Source of the DNA: Youngiibacter multivorans
GTDB lineage: Bacteria > Bacillota > Clostridia > Clostridiales > Clostridiaceae
Length of the DNA: 64,000 nt
Assembly: GCF_017873395.1 (NCBI RefSeq)
Contig: NZ_JAGGKC010000017.1
Span: 1 to 64,000 of the forward strand
Direction of reading: 5' to 3'
Shown here: in pieces, positions 32,435 to 40,693 of the stretch
How the letters are laid out: each line of letters begins with the position of its first letter
Numbering within the stretch: the stretch's first letter is position 1
Translations under genes and position numbers: made by a program
Notes under the pieces: model-generated
Database searches by the model: none
What the model was told of the DNA's origin: nothing
What the model saw: only the letters and a program-made list of their open reading frames with translations

Positions 32435-33244
32435 ATGGAGAACAAAAGACAGGACTTAAGGAACAGGAAAAGAGTTGTCATAAAGGTGGGGACTTCCACT
32501 ATCACACATAATGACGGCAAGATGAATCTCATGAAGCTTGAGCATCTGTCACGAACCATTTCCAGTCTCAAGAACCAGGGGATGGAGGTTGTTCTTGTTT
32601 CTTCAGGAGCTATTGCGGTCGGGGCACAAAGGCTGAACCTCAGGGAAAGACCGAAGAAGGTAAGTGAAAAGCAGGCAGCTGCGGCTGTAGGCCAGGTAGT
32701 TCTCATGAACATGTATCAGAGATTCTTCCATGACTATGCTTACGAGGTAGCGCAGATACTTGTCACACGGCTTGTCAATGATGACGAGGTGATGAGGTTC
32801 AATGCAAAAAATACCTTCAATGAGCTTTTAAGAATGGGTATTTTGCCTGTAGTCAATGAAAATGACACAATAGCAACCGAAGAAATAATATTCGGTGACA
32901 ATGACACCCTTTCTGCAGTCGTTGCTAAGCTTGTTGAGGCTGACCTTCTTATACTTTTGTCAGATATCAATGGCTTGTACAGCGACGACCCAAAAAAGAA
33001 CCCGGATGCCAGGCTGCTTCATCAGGTTGATGTCATAGATGAATACATAGAGTCCATAGGCAAGGGAACATCGTCCAATCAGGGTACAGGTGGAATGGCA
33101 ACAAAGATTTCTGCTGCAAAGATTGCAACCGAAGTCGGAATTGATGTGGTTATAGCAAATGGAGAATCACCGGAAGTGATAGTGGATATCATGGATGGCA
33201 AAGAAATCGGGACACTTTTCTCGAGGAGGATGAAGAATGCTTAA
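32435..33244 (+). CDS. proB: Glutamate 5-kinase, short form
   Basis: 269-residue kinase for the first step of proline synthesis. The amino acid kinase fold shows VVIKVGTSTIT, VVLVSSGAIAVGAQRL, LPVVNENDTIA, FGDNDTLSAVVA and GTGGMATKISAA. The C-terminal PUA domain of E. coli ProB (367 residues) is missing, as in many clostridia. ATG 32435 is seven bases after GGAGG; ATG 32432 is also possible. It overlaps proA by eight bases. Confidence 0.95.
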   Translation: MENKRQDLRNRKRVVIKVGTSTITHNDGKMNLMKLEHLSRTISSLKNQGMEVVLVSSGAIAVGAQRLNLRERPKKVSEKQAAAAVGQVVLMNMYQRFFHDYAYEVAQILVTRLVNDDEVMRFNAKNTFNELLRMGILPVVNENDTIATEEIIFGDNDTLSAVVAKLVEADLLILLSDINGLYSDDPKKNPDARLLHQVDVIDEYIESIGKGTSSNQGTGGMATKISAAKIATEVGIDVVIANGESPEVIVDIMDGKEIGTLFSRRMKNA

Positions 33245-34478
33245 AGAAATGGGTATGAGGGCCAAAGAGGCAGCTGCAAGCCTGTCCATGCTCTCAAATG
33301 ATGAGAAGAACAATTTACTCGACAAGATTGCGATCAATCTGAAAAAGAACGAAGATGCAATTATTGAACAGAATAGCATAGATGTTGAAGCCGGAAGACT
33401 TAATGGCCTTGCTGAAGGTCTGATTGACAGGCTCAAGTTGACTTCAAATCGAATTGATTCAATGATAGAGGGCATTAGGACCATAATCGCGCTTGAAGAT
33501 CCAGTTGGTGAAGTGCTGGGGATGAAGACCATGAAGAACGGTCTGATCATTGGAAAAAAGAGGGTTCCCCTTGGAGTCGTCGGCATAATATATGAGGCAA
33601 GACCGAATGTGACAGTGGATACGGCAGCTCTCTGCCTTAAGTCATCAAATGCGCTGATACTAAGAGGTGGCAAGGAAGCACTTAATTCAAACAAGGCTTT
33701 AGCGGGAATCATGAGGCAAAGCATTGAAGAAGCAGGGTACAACAAGGATTTTGTACAGCTTATAGAGGACCAGAGCTATGAGGTTGCAAATGAGTTCATG
33801 AAGCTCAATGACTATCTTGATGTCCTCATACCAAGAGGAAGCGACAGACTGATCAAATCAGTGGTTCAGAACTCAACTGTTCCTGTGATTGAAACAGGAA
33901 CAGGCAACTGCCACATTTATGTTGATGCCAGTGCAGATGAAAAAATGGCTGTCGACATAATAATCAATGCCAAGACTCAGAGGATAGGGGTTTGCAACTC
34001 AGCTGAGAGCCTTGTGGTTCACAGCGACAAGATTGAAGGATTCCTTCCCTTGGTATGGAACGAACTTAAGAAATACAACGTGACTGTGTATGCCGATGAA
34101 AGGGCTAAGGCAGTAGTACCCGAATTCCAGTCTGCTACAGAAGAGGATTTTGCCACTGAGTATCTTGATTACAAGATTTCACTTAAGGTGGTTGACTCGC
34201 TTGATGAGGCAATAAGGCATATCAACAAGTATTCAACATCACATTCAGAATCCATTGTGACTGAGAACTATGCAAATGCCATGGAATTCCTTAACAGAGT
34301 CGATTCAGCAGCGGTATATGTCAACGCATCAACCAGGTTCACAGACGGATTCGAATTCGGTATGGGTGGTGAAATGGGAATTTCAACACAGAAGCTCCAT
34401 GTCAGAGGACCTGTTGGAACGAAGGAGCTTACAACCACAAAGTACATAATCTTCGGAAACGGTCAGATAAGGGGATAA
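33237..34478 (+). CDS. proA: Gamma-glutamyl phosphate reductase
   Basis: 413-residue NADPH-dependent enzyme for the second step of proline synthesis. It belongs to the aldehyde dehydrogenase superfamily, with GVVGIIYEARPNVT, LRGGKEALNSN, ETGTGNCHIYVD and the catalytic cysteine region AKTQRIGVCNSAESL, and the C-terminal GFEFGMGGEMGIS. The start overlaps the end of proB, as expected for a coupled pair whose unstable product is passed on. Normal length. Confidence 0.97.
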   Translation: MLKEMGMRAKEAAASLSMLSNDEKNNLLDKIAINLKKNEDAIIEQNSIDVEAGRLNGLAEGLIDRLKLTSNRIDSMIEGIRTIIALEDPVGEVLGMKTMKNGLIIGKKRVPLGVVGIIYEARPNVTVDTAALCLKSSNALILRGGKEALNSNKALAGIMRQSIEEAGYNKDFVQLIEDQSYEVANEFMKLNDYLDVLIPRGSDRLIKSVVQNSTVPVIETGTGNCHIYVDASADEKMAVDIIINAKTQRIGVCNSAESLVVHSDKIEGFLPLVWNELKKYNVTVYADERAKAVVPEFQSATEEDFATEYLDYKISLKVVDSLDEAIRHINKYSTSHSESIVTENYANAMEFLNRVDSAAVYVNASTRFTDGFEFGMGGEMGISTQKLHVRGPVGTKELTTTKYIIFGNGQIRG

Positions 34479-34645
34479 TTCGACGAACATTTTTCGTCAT
34501 AATTGAATAATTGTCCATAAAACCAAAAAACTGGTCCTGAACGCTGAGAAAAGTCATGAATCAGCCTCCATCAAGGGCTAAAACGGATAATTATTATTAG
34601 CTGATATGAATAACGAACAGGCAATCTGAAAAAAAGCTGATGTTG

Positions 34646-34805
34646 TTCACTGATATTTAACACATTTTATAATATTATTTAAGGTTTGTGTATTACTATA
34701 ACCTTAGCCCTTTAGCTATGAGCGTAATGTTCATACGCATTATACTTTTACCTACCTTAAAATCCACTATGGGAAGCAGTCAAAAGCTGCTTCTGTTTTT
34801 TTGTT
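34646..34805 (+). ncRNA. Candidate small RNA upstream of tRNA-Ser(GCU)
   Basis: A weak promoter (TTCACT, 16-base spacer, TATAAT at 34668-34673) is followed about 100 bases later by a strong terminator (GAAGCAG-loop-CTGCTTC and TTTTTTT, 34771-34804). The interval has small hairpins (AAGGTT/AACCTT and GCGTA/TACGC) and no credible coding frame. The rest of the proA-tRNA gap (34479-34645) shows nothing I can name. Confidence 0.35.
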
Positions 34806-34841
34806 CGTGTTTTGTAAAACCCTGTAATGCCTTCAATTTAG

Positions 34842-34870
34842 TTGACATAAATAGGGGTCATTGTTATAAT
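34842..34870 (+). promoter_or_regulatory. Consensus promoter of tRNA-Ser(GCU)
   Basis: Perfect TTGACA (34842-34847), 17-base spacer and perfect TATAAT (34865-34870). Confidence 0.93.
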
Positions 34871-34917
34871 TAACTTCGTGGTTGATTTAACTGAATAGTT
34901 TATAGCAAGCTTCGCAT

Positions 34918-35008
34918 GGAGAATTACTCAAGTGGCCGAAGAGGCGCCCCTGCTAAGGGCGTAGGTCGGGTAACCGGCGCGAGGGTTCAAATCCCTCATT
35001 CTCCGCCA
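34918..35008 (+). tRNA. tRNA-Ser (GCU)
   Basis: A 91-base class II tRNA with acceptor GGAGAAT/ATTCTCC, anticodon loop CTGCTAA (GCU), long variable arm and encoded CCA. Its last 33 bases and the terminator behind it are repeated imperfectly at 35572-35674, which suggests use as an integration site. Confidence 0.95.
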
Positions 35009-35083
35009 AAGAAGCTTTTAACCGCAAAATAATCCCTCAAAGCACTGCAATTGCTGTGTTTTGGGGGATTATTAATTTTATAA
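34976..35083 (+). repeat. tRNA-Ser 3' end plus terminator, copy 1 of a direct repeat
   Basis: Runs from GGCGCG in the tRNA variable arm region to the end of the terminator. It matches 35572-35674 with roughly 85-90% identity by eye, being exact across AAAATAATCCCTCAAAGCAC and beyond. Confidence 0.85.
35028..35076 (+). terminator. Terminator of tRNA-Ser(GCU)
   Basis: AATAATCCCTCAAAGCA pairs with TGCTGTGTTTTGGGGGATTATT (small internal irregularity), followed by AATTTTAT. Confidence 0.8.
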
Positions 35084-35571
35084 TGAACATTCACAAAACA
35101 GGTCAAAACAGGCCTTTTTTGATTCTTAGGTATACTAAAGGTATTCTAATTTAGAAAATATGTTAAGGCCTGCAAGCATTAAAAAAGAAGGCTTATAGTC
35201 TCCATTGGATTCATATGATTTTAAGTTGCAGCTTTGAGGACAACCATGGAGTCAATGACAACTAACATTGCCTCTTTTCAATTACTGTATACCTGTCGAA
35301 TAATGACCAAGAAATGTAATCCTCATATCTATAAGAAGCCTCCATCCTGACAAACCATGACAATGACCTTAGGTTGTGCAGGAATCTCCAAGAAATATCT
35401 ATGACTCTATTAGAGTCAATCTCTAACATGCTGCCAATCAAGCTGAATTGTATTGGCTTGAAATTGTCCATGCCATACCTCGCGTTAGGATCTCACTCTT
35501 TTATTAAAATTGCTAATAGGTACACCAAAGATATTCCAATCAATTTTGATGTTAATATTTCAATGTTTATA
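35084..35571. other. Gene-free spacer between the two tRNA-Ser 3' copies
   Basis: Nearly 490 bases without a convincing gene. One minus-strand frame (35262-35471, 69 codons) has no clear ribosome site or recognisable product. An inner palindrome GACTCTATTAGAGTC is at 35403-35417. Probably decayed sequence left by a mobile element. Confidence 0.4.
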
Positions 35572-35674
35572 GGCGCGGGATAGATTCTCTCATTCTCTCC
35601 AAAGAAGCTCTTGAACACAAAATAATCCCTCAAAGCACTGCAATTGCTGTGTTTTGGGGGATTACTAATTTTAT
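35572..35674 (+). repeat. Degenerate tRNA-Ser 3' end plus terminator, copy 2
   Basis: GGCGCGGGATAGATTCTCTC, then CATTCTCTCCAAAGAAGCTC and the terminator repeat the 3' end of tRNA-Ser(GCU) and its downstream hairpin. The tRNA portion has small deletions and lacks the CCGCCA end, so it is not a working tRNA part. It resembles a decayed attachment site. Confidence 0.75.
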
Positions 35675-35722
35675 AAGCATAGATGCAATAATGTCAGTTT
35701 ATTTTTTATAGCTAAAGCGCAT

Positions 35723-35790
35723 GTAACCTTTGAGGAGTTTTATGCATAATACGAATGTAACCTTTGAGGAGTTTTATGCATAATACGAAT
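35723..35790. repeat. Two exact tandem copies of a 34-bp unit
   Basis: The unit begins GTAACCTTTGAGGAGTTTTA and ends TGCATAATACGAAT. The second copy contains the stop codon and last codons of the LysR gene; the first is beyond the gene, so this is a recent duplication of the gene's 3' edge. Confidence 0.95.
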
Positions 35791-36715
35791 GTAAAATATC
35801 AATGAACTCAGATATAGCTTTAGAAATATAACTCCTTGAGCGGATTATAACAAAAAAATCTCGAACCATAAGAGGAGAATCAATTTTGTAAAAGACCAGA
35901 TTAAGGTCTTTATTTTTTTTAATAGTAATATCGCTGGTCAGTGTCGCACCCAGGCCGTTTCCGGCCAGATGATATGCAGTTACATTTTGTTGAATTTGCA
36001 TACGTATATTAGGTTCAAGTCCGTTTTGATGAAATAGTTCCATGCAGCGCTCATGTAGATTGGTTCCGCTAGTGAGAAATAAAAAAGGAAGCTTTGGTAA
36101 AAAATGAGGCTCTAGACAAATACAATCTGGAGATAAGTGCAAATTCTCTTCAATCATACGCAATGACATTCCTGTATCAGGCAGTTGGAATTGGGTCACA
36201 TATTCTTTTGGTACGGCTAGAAGAAGATGCTCACGAAATGCGTGGGAGAAGGCAGATAACGACGGATTAATTTCATCACATTTTAAACATAAATCAATGG
36301 AGCCAGATAGTAATAGCCCATCTAACTTGTCGGAACTGGATTCTATTAAATGGATGTTTATGTTTGGAAAACGTTCTGCAAATGCTGAAAGAACTGGTGC
36401 CAACACATAAGAGAGAATATATTGCGTTCCGCCAATCAGTATATCCCCCTTTTTCAAGTCAGAGAGTTCGTTTATTTGGCAGGTTAATTCGTTTTCTAAC
36501 ATTTTGATCTCGTAATATTTCTGTATATACAATTCTCCCGCAGGAGTTAATTTTAACGGATGGGTACTGCGATCAAACAGTTTAAAACCAATCATGGCCT
36601 CGACTTTTTGTACAGAAATAGTTAAAGCGGGCTGTGTTATGTACAATTTTTGTGCAGCTTTGGAGAAGGATCCCTCTTGATATACGGTGAAAACATATTT
36701 CATTTCCTGTTGCAT
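35774..36715 (-). CDS. LysR family transcriptional regulator
   Basis: 313-residue regulator. The N-terminal winged helix shows FTVYQEGSFSKAAQKLYITQPALTISVQKVE, split here as a typical LysR helix-turn-helix, and LFDRSTHPLKLTPAG. The C-terminal effector-binding region (about 90-300) is periplasmic-binding-protein-like. It is divergent from the esterase/UxaA/DASS cluster, so it is the likely regulator, and the inducer is probably the substrate or an intermediate. ATG 36715 has TTGGAG upstream. Its 3' end lies in a tandem duplication. Confidence 0.9.
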   Translation of the reverse strand: MQQEMKYVFTVYQEGSFSKAAQKLYITQPALTISVQKVEAMIGFKLFDRSTHPLKLTPAGELYIQKYYEIKMLENELTCQINELSDLKKGDILIGGTQYILSYVLAPVLSAFAERFPNINIHLIESSSDKLDGLLLSGSIDLCLKCDEINPSLSAFSHAFREHLLLAVPKEYVTQFQLPDTGMSLRMIEENLHLSPDCICLEPHFLPKLPFLFLTSGTNLHERCMELFHQNGLEPNIRMQIQQNVTAYHLAGNGLGATLTSDITIKKNKDLNLVFYKIDSPLMVRDFFVIIRSRSYISKAISEFIDILHSYYA

Positions 36716-36733
36716 AGATTATTCTCCAATCGA

Positions 36734-36766
36734 TATAAATATTATTAATACATATATAAATATTAT
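36734..36766. promoter_or_regulatory. Candidate LysR operator, direct repeat with 21-bp period
   Basis: TATAAATATTAT occurs at 36734-36745 and 36755-36766, two helical turns apart, between the divergent LysR and esterase genes and just upstream of the esterase promoter. Confidence 0.45.
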
Positions 36767-36770
36767 AAAA

Positions 36771-36799
36771 TTGATTTTATACCACTTGAATCATATAAT
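36771..36799 (+). promoter_or_regulatory. Promoter of the esterase-UxaA cluster
   Basis: TTGATT (36771-36776), 17-base spacer and TATAAT (36794-36799), about 120 bases before the esterase start. Confidence 0.7.
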
Positions 36800-36919
36800 C
36801 AAGACGAAAAGTGAAAAGGGTAATTTGTAGTTAATATGATTAAAATTTCATGGCTATAAAACCAACATTTGATACATGCTTCAAAGTCAAAAATACTAAT
36901 AAATTTGGGAGGCACATTC

Positions 36920-38656
36920 ATGGCAAAATATTTAAAGTTGCAGCAATTCCCCCAAAATATGGGTGAATTACCCATTGATTTTCAAAACCCAAATAAATGT
37001 CTGTTGACCGGAGCTTTTGAGGAACAACTTGAAATGAATGGAGTTTCACGCACTTTCATTACCTATCTGGCTCCGGAACTGGAATACTGCCGTCAATGTA
37101 TTGTAGTGGCGCCACCTTCCAATGTTGACGCATTAGAATACCTTCAAAGCGGCGGTTGGCAGACCCTGGCAGATGAACAAAAGCTGTTTGTGCATATGCT
37201 TGTACCCCAGAATGGCTCATGGGATAGTACCGGTACAGATGCTGACTATATGAATGCTGTATATTCCTGCATACAAACTCGAGATTACTATGTCACTATG
37301 CAGGATAATATTTATGCCTTTGGAATTGGTGATGGAGCGGTAATAGCCCAACAGGCTGCCATGAAAATGACCAGCGAGTGGAGCGGCCTAGGCACCATTG
37401 GAGAGTTGAATGCAGATGCGGTCCATTTTATGGACGTTAGCGCCGTCGGACAGGTTCAAGACAATCTGGAGTTAATGGTTGAAGCTGCTAAATGTCAGCT
37501 GCCTGTTTGGATGGCTTTTAATGAATTCACTCCCGAAAATCAGAAAGTGTTAGCATATTGGCAGCAGCAAAACCACACCACGTGCCAATCAGTGGTCGGA
37601 GAGGGCGCCGACTTCATTTGGATGCCTGGCCAAGTGCGCACCGTCAGCGAAGTAAACGAGGAACAGATTGCCGAGGTGCGGCTGACCTTGGGTCAATCCG
37701 CTGGCACACCGCAACTCATCCGCACTATGTGGCAATATGTAGGCGCTGCCCGGCGGCATCGGGGATTCGGTGGTAAGATACTGCGCTACTATAAGGATCC
37801 CATAGCCTGCGGTGCTACACTGCATACAATGGAACAAGAAGGCTTTAATCGTTGCTGGTACGAATATGTGCCAAAAAGCTGCACTGGTAACGAGCCTCGG
37901 CCGCTGGTAGTTGTGATGCATGGCAGGGGTGGCACCGCAGATACTTTCTTCGATATCAGCGGAATGTCCTGTGTCGCGGAAGCGCGAGGATTCATTGCTG
38001 TTTTTCCACAAGCTGGTGTATACCAGCAAAAACCAGGCGGCCTGCGCAATGTTCTTTTGTGGGATGGTATTTATGATGGGAAGCCTGTAGACGATGTCCA
38101 GTTCATTCGTGCCTTGGTAGCAGATGTGGAAAACCGTATTCCAATTGATAAAAGTCGGGTGTATGCCTGCGGCCAATCAAGCGGGGGCATGATGTCCAGC
38201 ACCTTGGGTTACTATGCTAGCGATATTTTCGCTGCTGTAGCCCCCTGGTCTGGCATGTGGATGGAAGTAGAGCGGAACATCGTTCGTGATAAGACGACTC
38301 CCCAGGATATACCCTATATGTTTATATATGGATCTAACGACTTTCTTTGCGCCGGGAAAGCGCCAGATCCGGAACTGCCGTTCAGCGTGTCGGAAGCCAT
38401 TCGTCCACGCATTGCCGAGATAATGGCAAGGTACGGACTGAAAAGCGAGAACATCCAACGTTGGAGTTGCCCACCAATCAATTGGTATCTTTTCCCAAAC
38501 GAGTCAGGGGTGCCTATGCTGACAGTTGGTGTGGTAAACAATATGGTTCATGCCAATTACCCAGAGGAAAGCTGGATTTCATACGACCAATTTATGTGCA
38601 AGTTCAGCCGCGACGCCGAGGGCACACTGTTCTACCAAGGTAATCCAGTGTATTAG
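36920..38656 (+). CDS. Two-lobed alpha/beta hydrolase, PHB-depolymerase/feruloyl-esterase type
   Basis: 578 residues without signal peptide. The C-terminal half (about 290-560) is an esterase of the PHB depolymerase/LpqC group: PLVVVMHGRGGTADTF (oxyanion region), nucleophile Ser420 in CGQSSGGMMSS, a candidate Asp in YGSNDFL, and His in NNMVHANYPEE. The N-terminal half has a similar layout, but the nucleophile elbow reads GIGDG (residues 135-139), with Gly in place of Ser, so it looks like an inactive hydrolase copy. Arginine codons are nearly all CGN, unlike flanking genes. First gene of the cluster; ATG 36920 follows GGGAGG. It probably hydrolyses an ester or lactone to a hydroxy acid (inference). 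Confidence 0.8.
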   Translation: MAKYLKLQQFPQNMGELPIDFQNPNKCLLTGAFEEQLEMNGVSRTFITYLAPELEYCRQCIVVAPPSNVDALEYLQSGGWQTLADEQKLFVHMLVPQNGSWDSTGTDADYMNAVYSCIQTRDYYVTMQDNIYAFGIGDGAVIAQQAAMKMTSEWSGLGTIGELNADAVHFMDVSAVGQVQDNLELMVEAAKCQLPVWMAFNEFTPENQKVLAYWQQQNHTTCQSVVGEGADFIWMPGQVRTVSEVNEEQIAEVRLTLGQSAGTPQLIRTMWQYVGAARRHRGFGGKILRYYKDPIACGATLHTMEQEGFNRCWYEYVPKSCTGNEPRPLVVVMHGRGGTADTFFDISGMSCVAEARGFIAVFPQAGVYQQKPGGLRNVLLWDGIYDGKPVDDVQFIRALVADVENRIPIDKSRVYACGQSSGGMMSSTLGYYASDIFAAVAPWSGMWMEVERNIVRDKTTPQDIPYMFIYGSNDFLCAGKAPDPELPFSVSEAIRPRIAEIMARYGLKSENIQRWSCPPINWYLFPNESGVPMLTVGVVNNMVHANYPEESWISYDQFMCKFSRDAEGTLFYQGNPVY

Positions 38657-38711
38657 ACAATACAGTCATACAAATGTGTCAAATAAGTCATTAGCAATAT
38701 AGGAGGATAGC

Positions 38712-39008
38712 ATGAAAGTAAATGCATTGATGATGGACCAAAAAGATAACGTGGGAACATGTATCTGCGACGTTTCTGCTGGTGAAACGGTATCATTTAT
38801 TTGCAATGGGGAAAATCTCGAAGTGAAGACTTTGGAAAATATCCCCTATTGCCATAAGGTTGCAATCAAACCGATTGAAAAAGGTGCAGAAGTCATAAAG
38901 TATGGAGAAGTGATTGGTGCTTCCGATGTTGATATTTGTGTTGGACAATGGGTGTCGCATCATAATATTCACGGAATTCCCCGCGATTATATCAGCGAAT
39001 TACTATAG
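38712..39008 (+). CDS. UxaA family small subunit (SAF domain)
   Basis: 98-residue SAF-domain protein of the type that forms the N-terminal part of altronate and galactarate dehydratases or the small subunit of sulfolactate sulfo-lyase (SuyA). Motifs are ENIPYCHKVAIKPIEKGAEV and YGEVIGASDVDI, followed by VGQWVSHHN, a pattern usually seen near the metal site. AGGAGG precedes the ATG. It is 14 bases upstream of the large-subunit gene. The subunit pair is clear; the substrate is not. Confidence 0.88.
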   Translation: MKVNALMMDQKDNVGTCICDVSAGETVSFICNGENLEVKTLENIPYCHKVAIKPIEKGAEVIKYGEVIGASDVDICVGQWVSHHNIHGIPRDYISELL

Positions 39009-39022
39009 TATAGGAGATTTTT

Positions 39023-40189
39023 ATGGAACGATATTTTTTAGGTTATAAGAGGTCAGAGGGCAGGGCGGGTACTCGAAATCATGTTTTAATCCTTCCCACT
39101 TGTGCCTGTGCAAGTGAAAGTTGTCGTGTCGTAGCAAGCCAGGTTAAGGGCAGCGTCAATATTATTGTGAATACAGGTTGCTCTGATGTTGCTGCCAATA
39201 CAGAAATGACTCAGAGGGTATTGATCGGATTTGCACTGAATCCTAACGTATATGGCGTCGTGATTATTGGGTTGGGTTGCGAAACTGTACCACATAAAGA
39301 GCTGAGAGAAAAGATCCAAGCATTGACCTCAAAACCGATAGTGTCTTTTGGCATTCAGGAGATTGGTGGTACGGTTAATACAATTTGTGAAGCAACTAAA
39401 GCAGCAAGTGCTATGGCGGCCAAAGCGGCTGTTCAGCAGAGAGTACCATGTGATCTTTCTGATATTCTATTGGGAATTGAGTGTGGCGGCTCCGATGCCA
39501 CCTCCGGCATCTCTTCTAATCCTGCAGTAGGTGATCTTAGTGACAGGATGATTGACTTAGGCGCTTCCACTATGATGAGCGAGACAATTGAGTTTTTAGG
39601 AGCAGAACATGTTTTGGCACGCCGTGGCGCGACCAAAGAAATCCATAATCAGATCATTGAAATGGTCCGTGCATTTGAAGAACATCTAGGAGCGGCTGGT
39701 CAAAACTGTAGAACAGGACAGCCTACGCCGGGCAACAAAGCAGGAGGTCTTTCTACATTAGAGGAAAAGAGCCTTGGATGTATCAGAAAGGGTGGCACTC
39801 GGCCAGTGGTCGAGGTTGTACAGGAAGCTATACGACCCACTAAAACCGGAGCCATAATTATGGATACCCCAGGCTACGATATTGCATCAGTAACATCCAA
39901 GGTCGCTGGCGGATGCAACGCTTATGTTTTTACAACTGGACGCGGAACGCCAACAGGTAATGCAATCGTACCAGTTATCAAAATTACTGGTAACCCTAAA
40001 ACTTACCGGAAGATGATTGATAATATCGATATTGATGTCAGCTGCATAACTGAAGGTACTTGTACGGTACAGGAAGCAAGTGCTGATATGTTGGAATTCC
40101 TCCTGGAAGTCTGTAATGGGAAAATGACAAAAGCTGAATCATATGGATTCTCGGATATTGCAATTGACCATATTTGCAGATTCATTTAA
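39023..40189 (+). CDS. UxaA family hydrolase/dehydratase large subunit
   Basis: 388-residue protein matching the large domain of altronate/galactarate dehydratases and of SuyB. The start is GYKRSEGRAGTRNHVLILPT, typical for the family. Other conserved parts are GCSD, GLGCET, LLGIECGGSDATSGISSNPAVG, PTPGNKAGGLSTLEEKS and DTPGYDIASVTSKVAGG. The cysteines (C-A-C-A-S-E-S-C and ECGG) may bind iron. Family enzymes dehydrate sugar acids or eliminate sulfite from sulfolactate. With the SAF subunit it should form one enzyme acting on the hydroxy acid released by the esterase. Confidence 0.88.
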   Translation: MERYFLGYKRSEGRAGTRNHVLILPTCACASESCRVVASQVKGSVNIIVNTGCSDVAANTEMTQRVLIGFALNPNVYGVVIIGLGCETVPHKELREKIQALTSKPIVSFGIQEIGGTVNTICEATKAASAMAAKAAVQQRVPCDLSDILLGIECGGSDATSGISSNPAVGDLSDRMIDLGASTMMSETIEFLGAEHVLARRGATKEIHNQIIEMVRAFEEHLGAAGQNCRTGQPTPGNKAGGLSTLEEKSLGCIRKGGTRPVVEVVQEAIRPTKTGAIIMDTPGYDIASVTSKVAGGCNAYVFTTGRGTPTGNAIVPVIKITGNPKTYRKMIDNIDIDVSCITEGTCTVQEASADMLEFLLEVCNGKMTKAESYGFSDIAIDHICRFI

Positions 40190-40693
40190 AAGGGCTAATT
40201 AAACACACAACCAATCTTGTTGTATGTTCAACCTGATTTTGACCTGCTCCTTAGAAGTGTTTTCAAAGCTTATATGATTTTTGGAAAAAAGATCCGGTCT
40301 GTAATTATTTGATGCCCGTATTACGGGAGGATCCCTTCAAATTTTACATATTTTAAACTAAGAGAGGAGAGAGGCTATTTTTATTCACTCTTGTTTTATC
40401 GGCAGTCTATTTCTCTGGCAAATATTCAAATAAAAGAAGATAGGTATCTAATTGTTTCAATTTTTCTAATATCTTGATTATTCTAGTCGTTCAGCAATAA
40501 ACTCACTCTGATTGACGCCATGTTTAGTGCGAGGCACTTTTTAAACAAATGTACTTACCGCTACCGAAGCAATTACAGAATTTGCAATACAAAGTGAGTT
40601 GTTGCGTATACGTATGAAGTCTGGGATCCAAAGAAATTGACGGAGTGCTCGGCGTATATCTTCAAATTTATCAAAAGTTTTAGGAGGAGAATT
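40190..40693. other. Gene-free spacer with possible gene remnant
   Basis: About 500 AT-rich bases without a complete gene. In the plus frame ending near 40638, the stretch TEAITEFAIQSELLRIRMKS reads like the end of a protein but has no start or upstream continuation. It may be a decayed gene. The AGGAGGAG site for the transporter lies at its end. Confidence 0.35.

Noticed and set aside
35262..35471. 69-codon minus-strand frame between the tRNA-Ser copies
   Set aside because: No clear ribosome site, promoter or recognisable family; kept only as part of the gene-free spacer.
35723..35790. Short direct repeats considered as a CRISPR array
   Set aside because: Only two units, directly adjacent without spacers, and one overlaps a coding end. 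No cas genes are in the window.
37589..38176. Long open frame antisense to the esterase gene (195 codons)
   Set aside because: No ribosome site, unusual composition, and the sense strand carries a clear esterase with catalytic motifs. It is a by-product of the CGN-rich codon use.
38712..40189. Sulfolactate sulfo-lyase SuyAB as a firm call
   Set aside because: Subunit sizes fit, but so do split altronate or galactarate dehydratases. No sulfolactate dehydrogenase, sulfite exporter or other partner is near, so only the family is stated.
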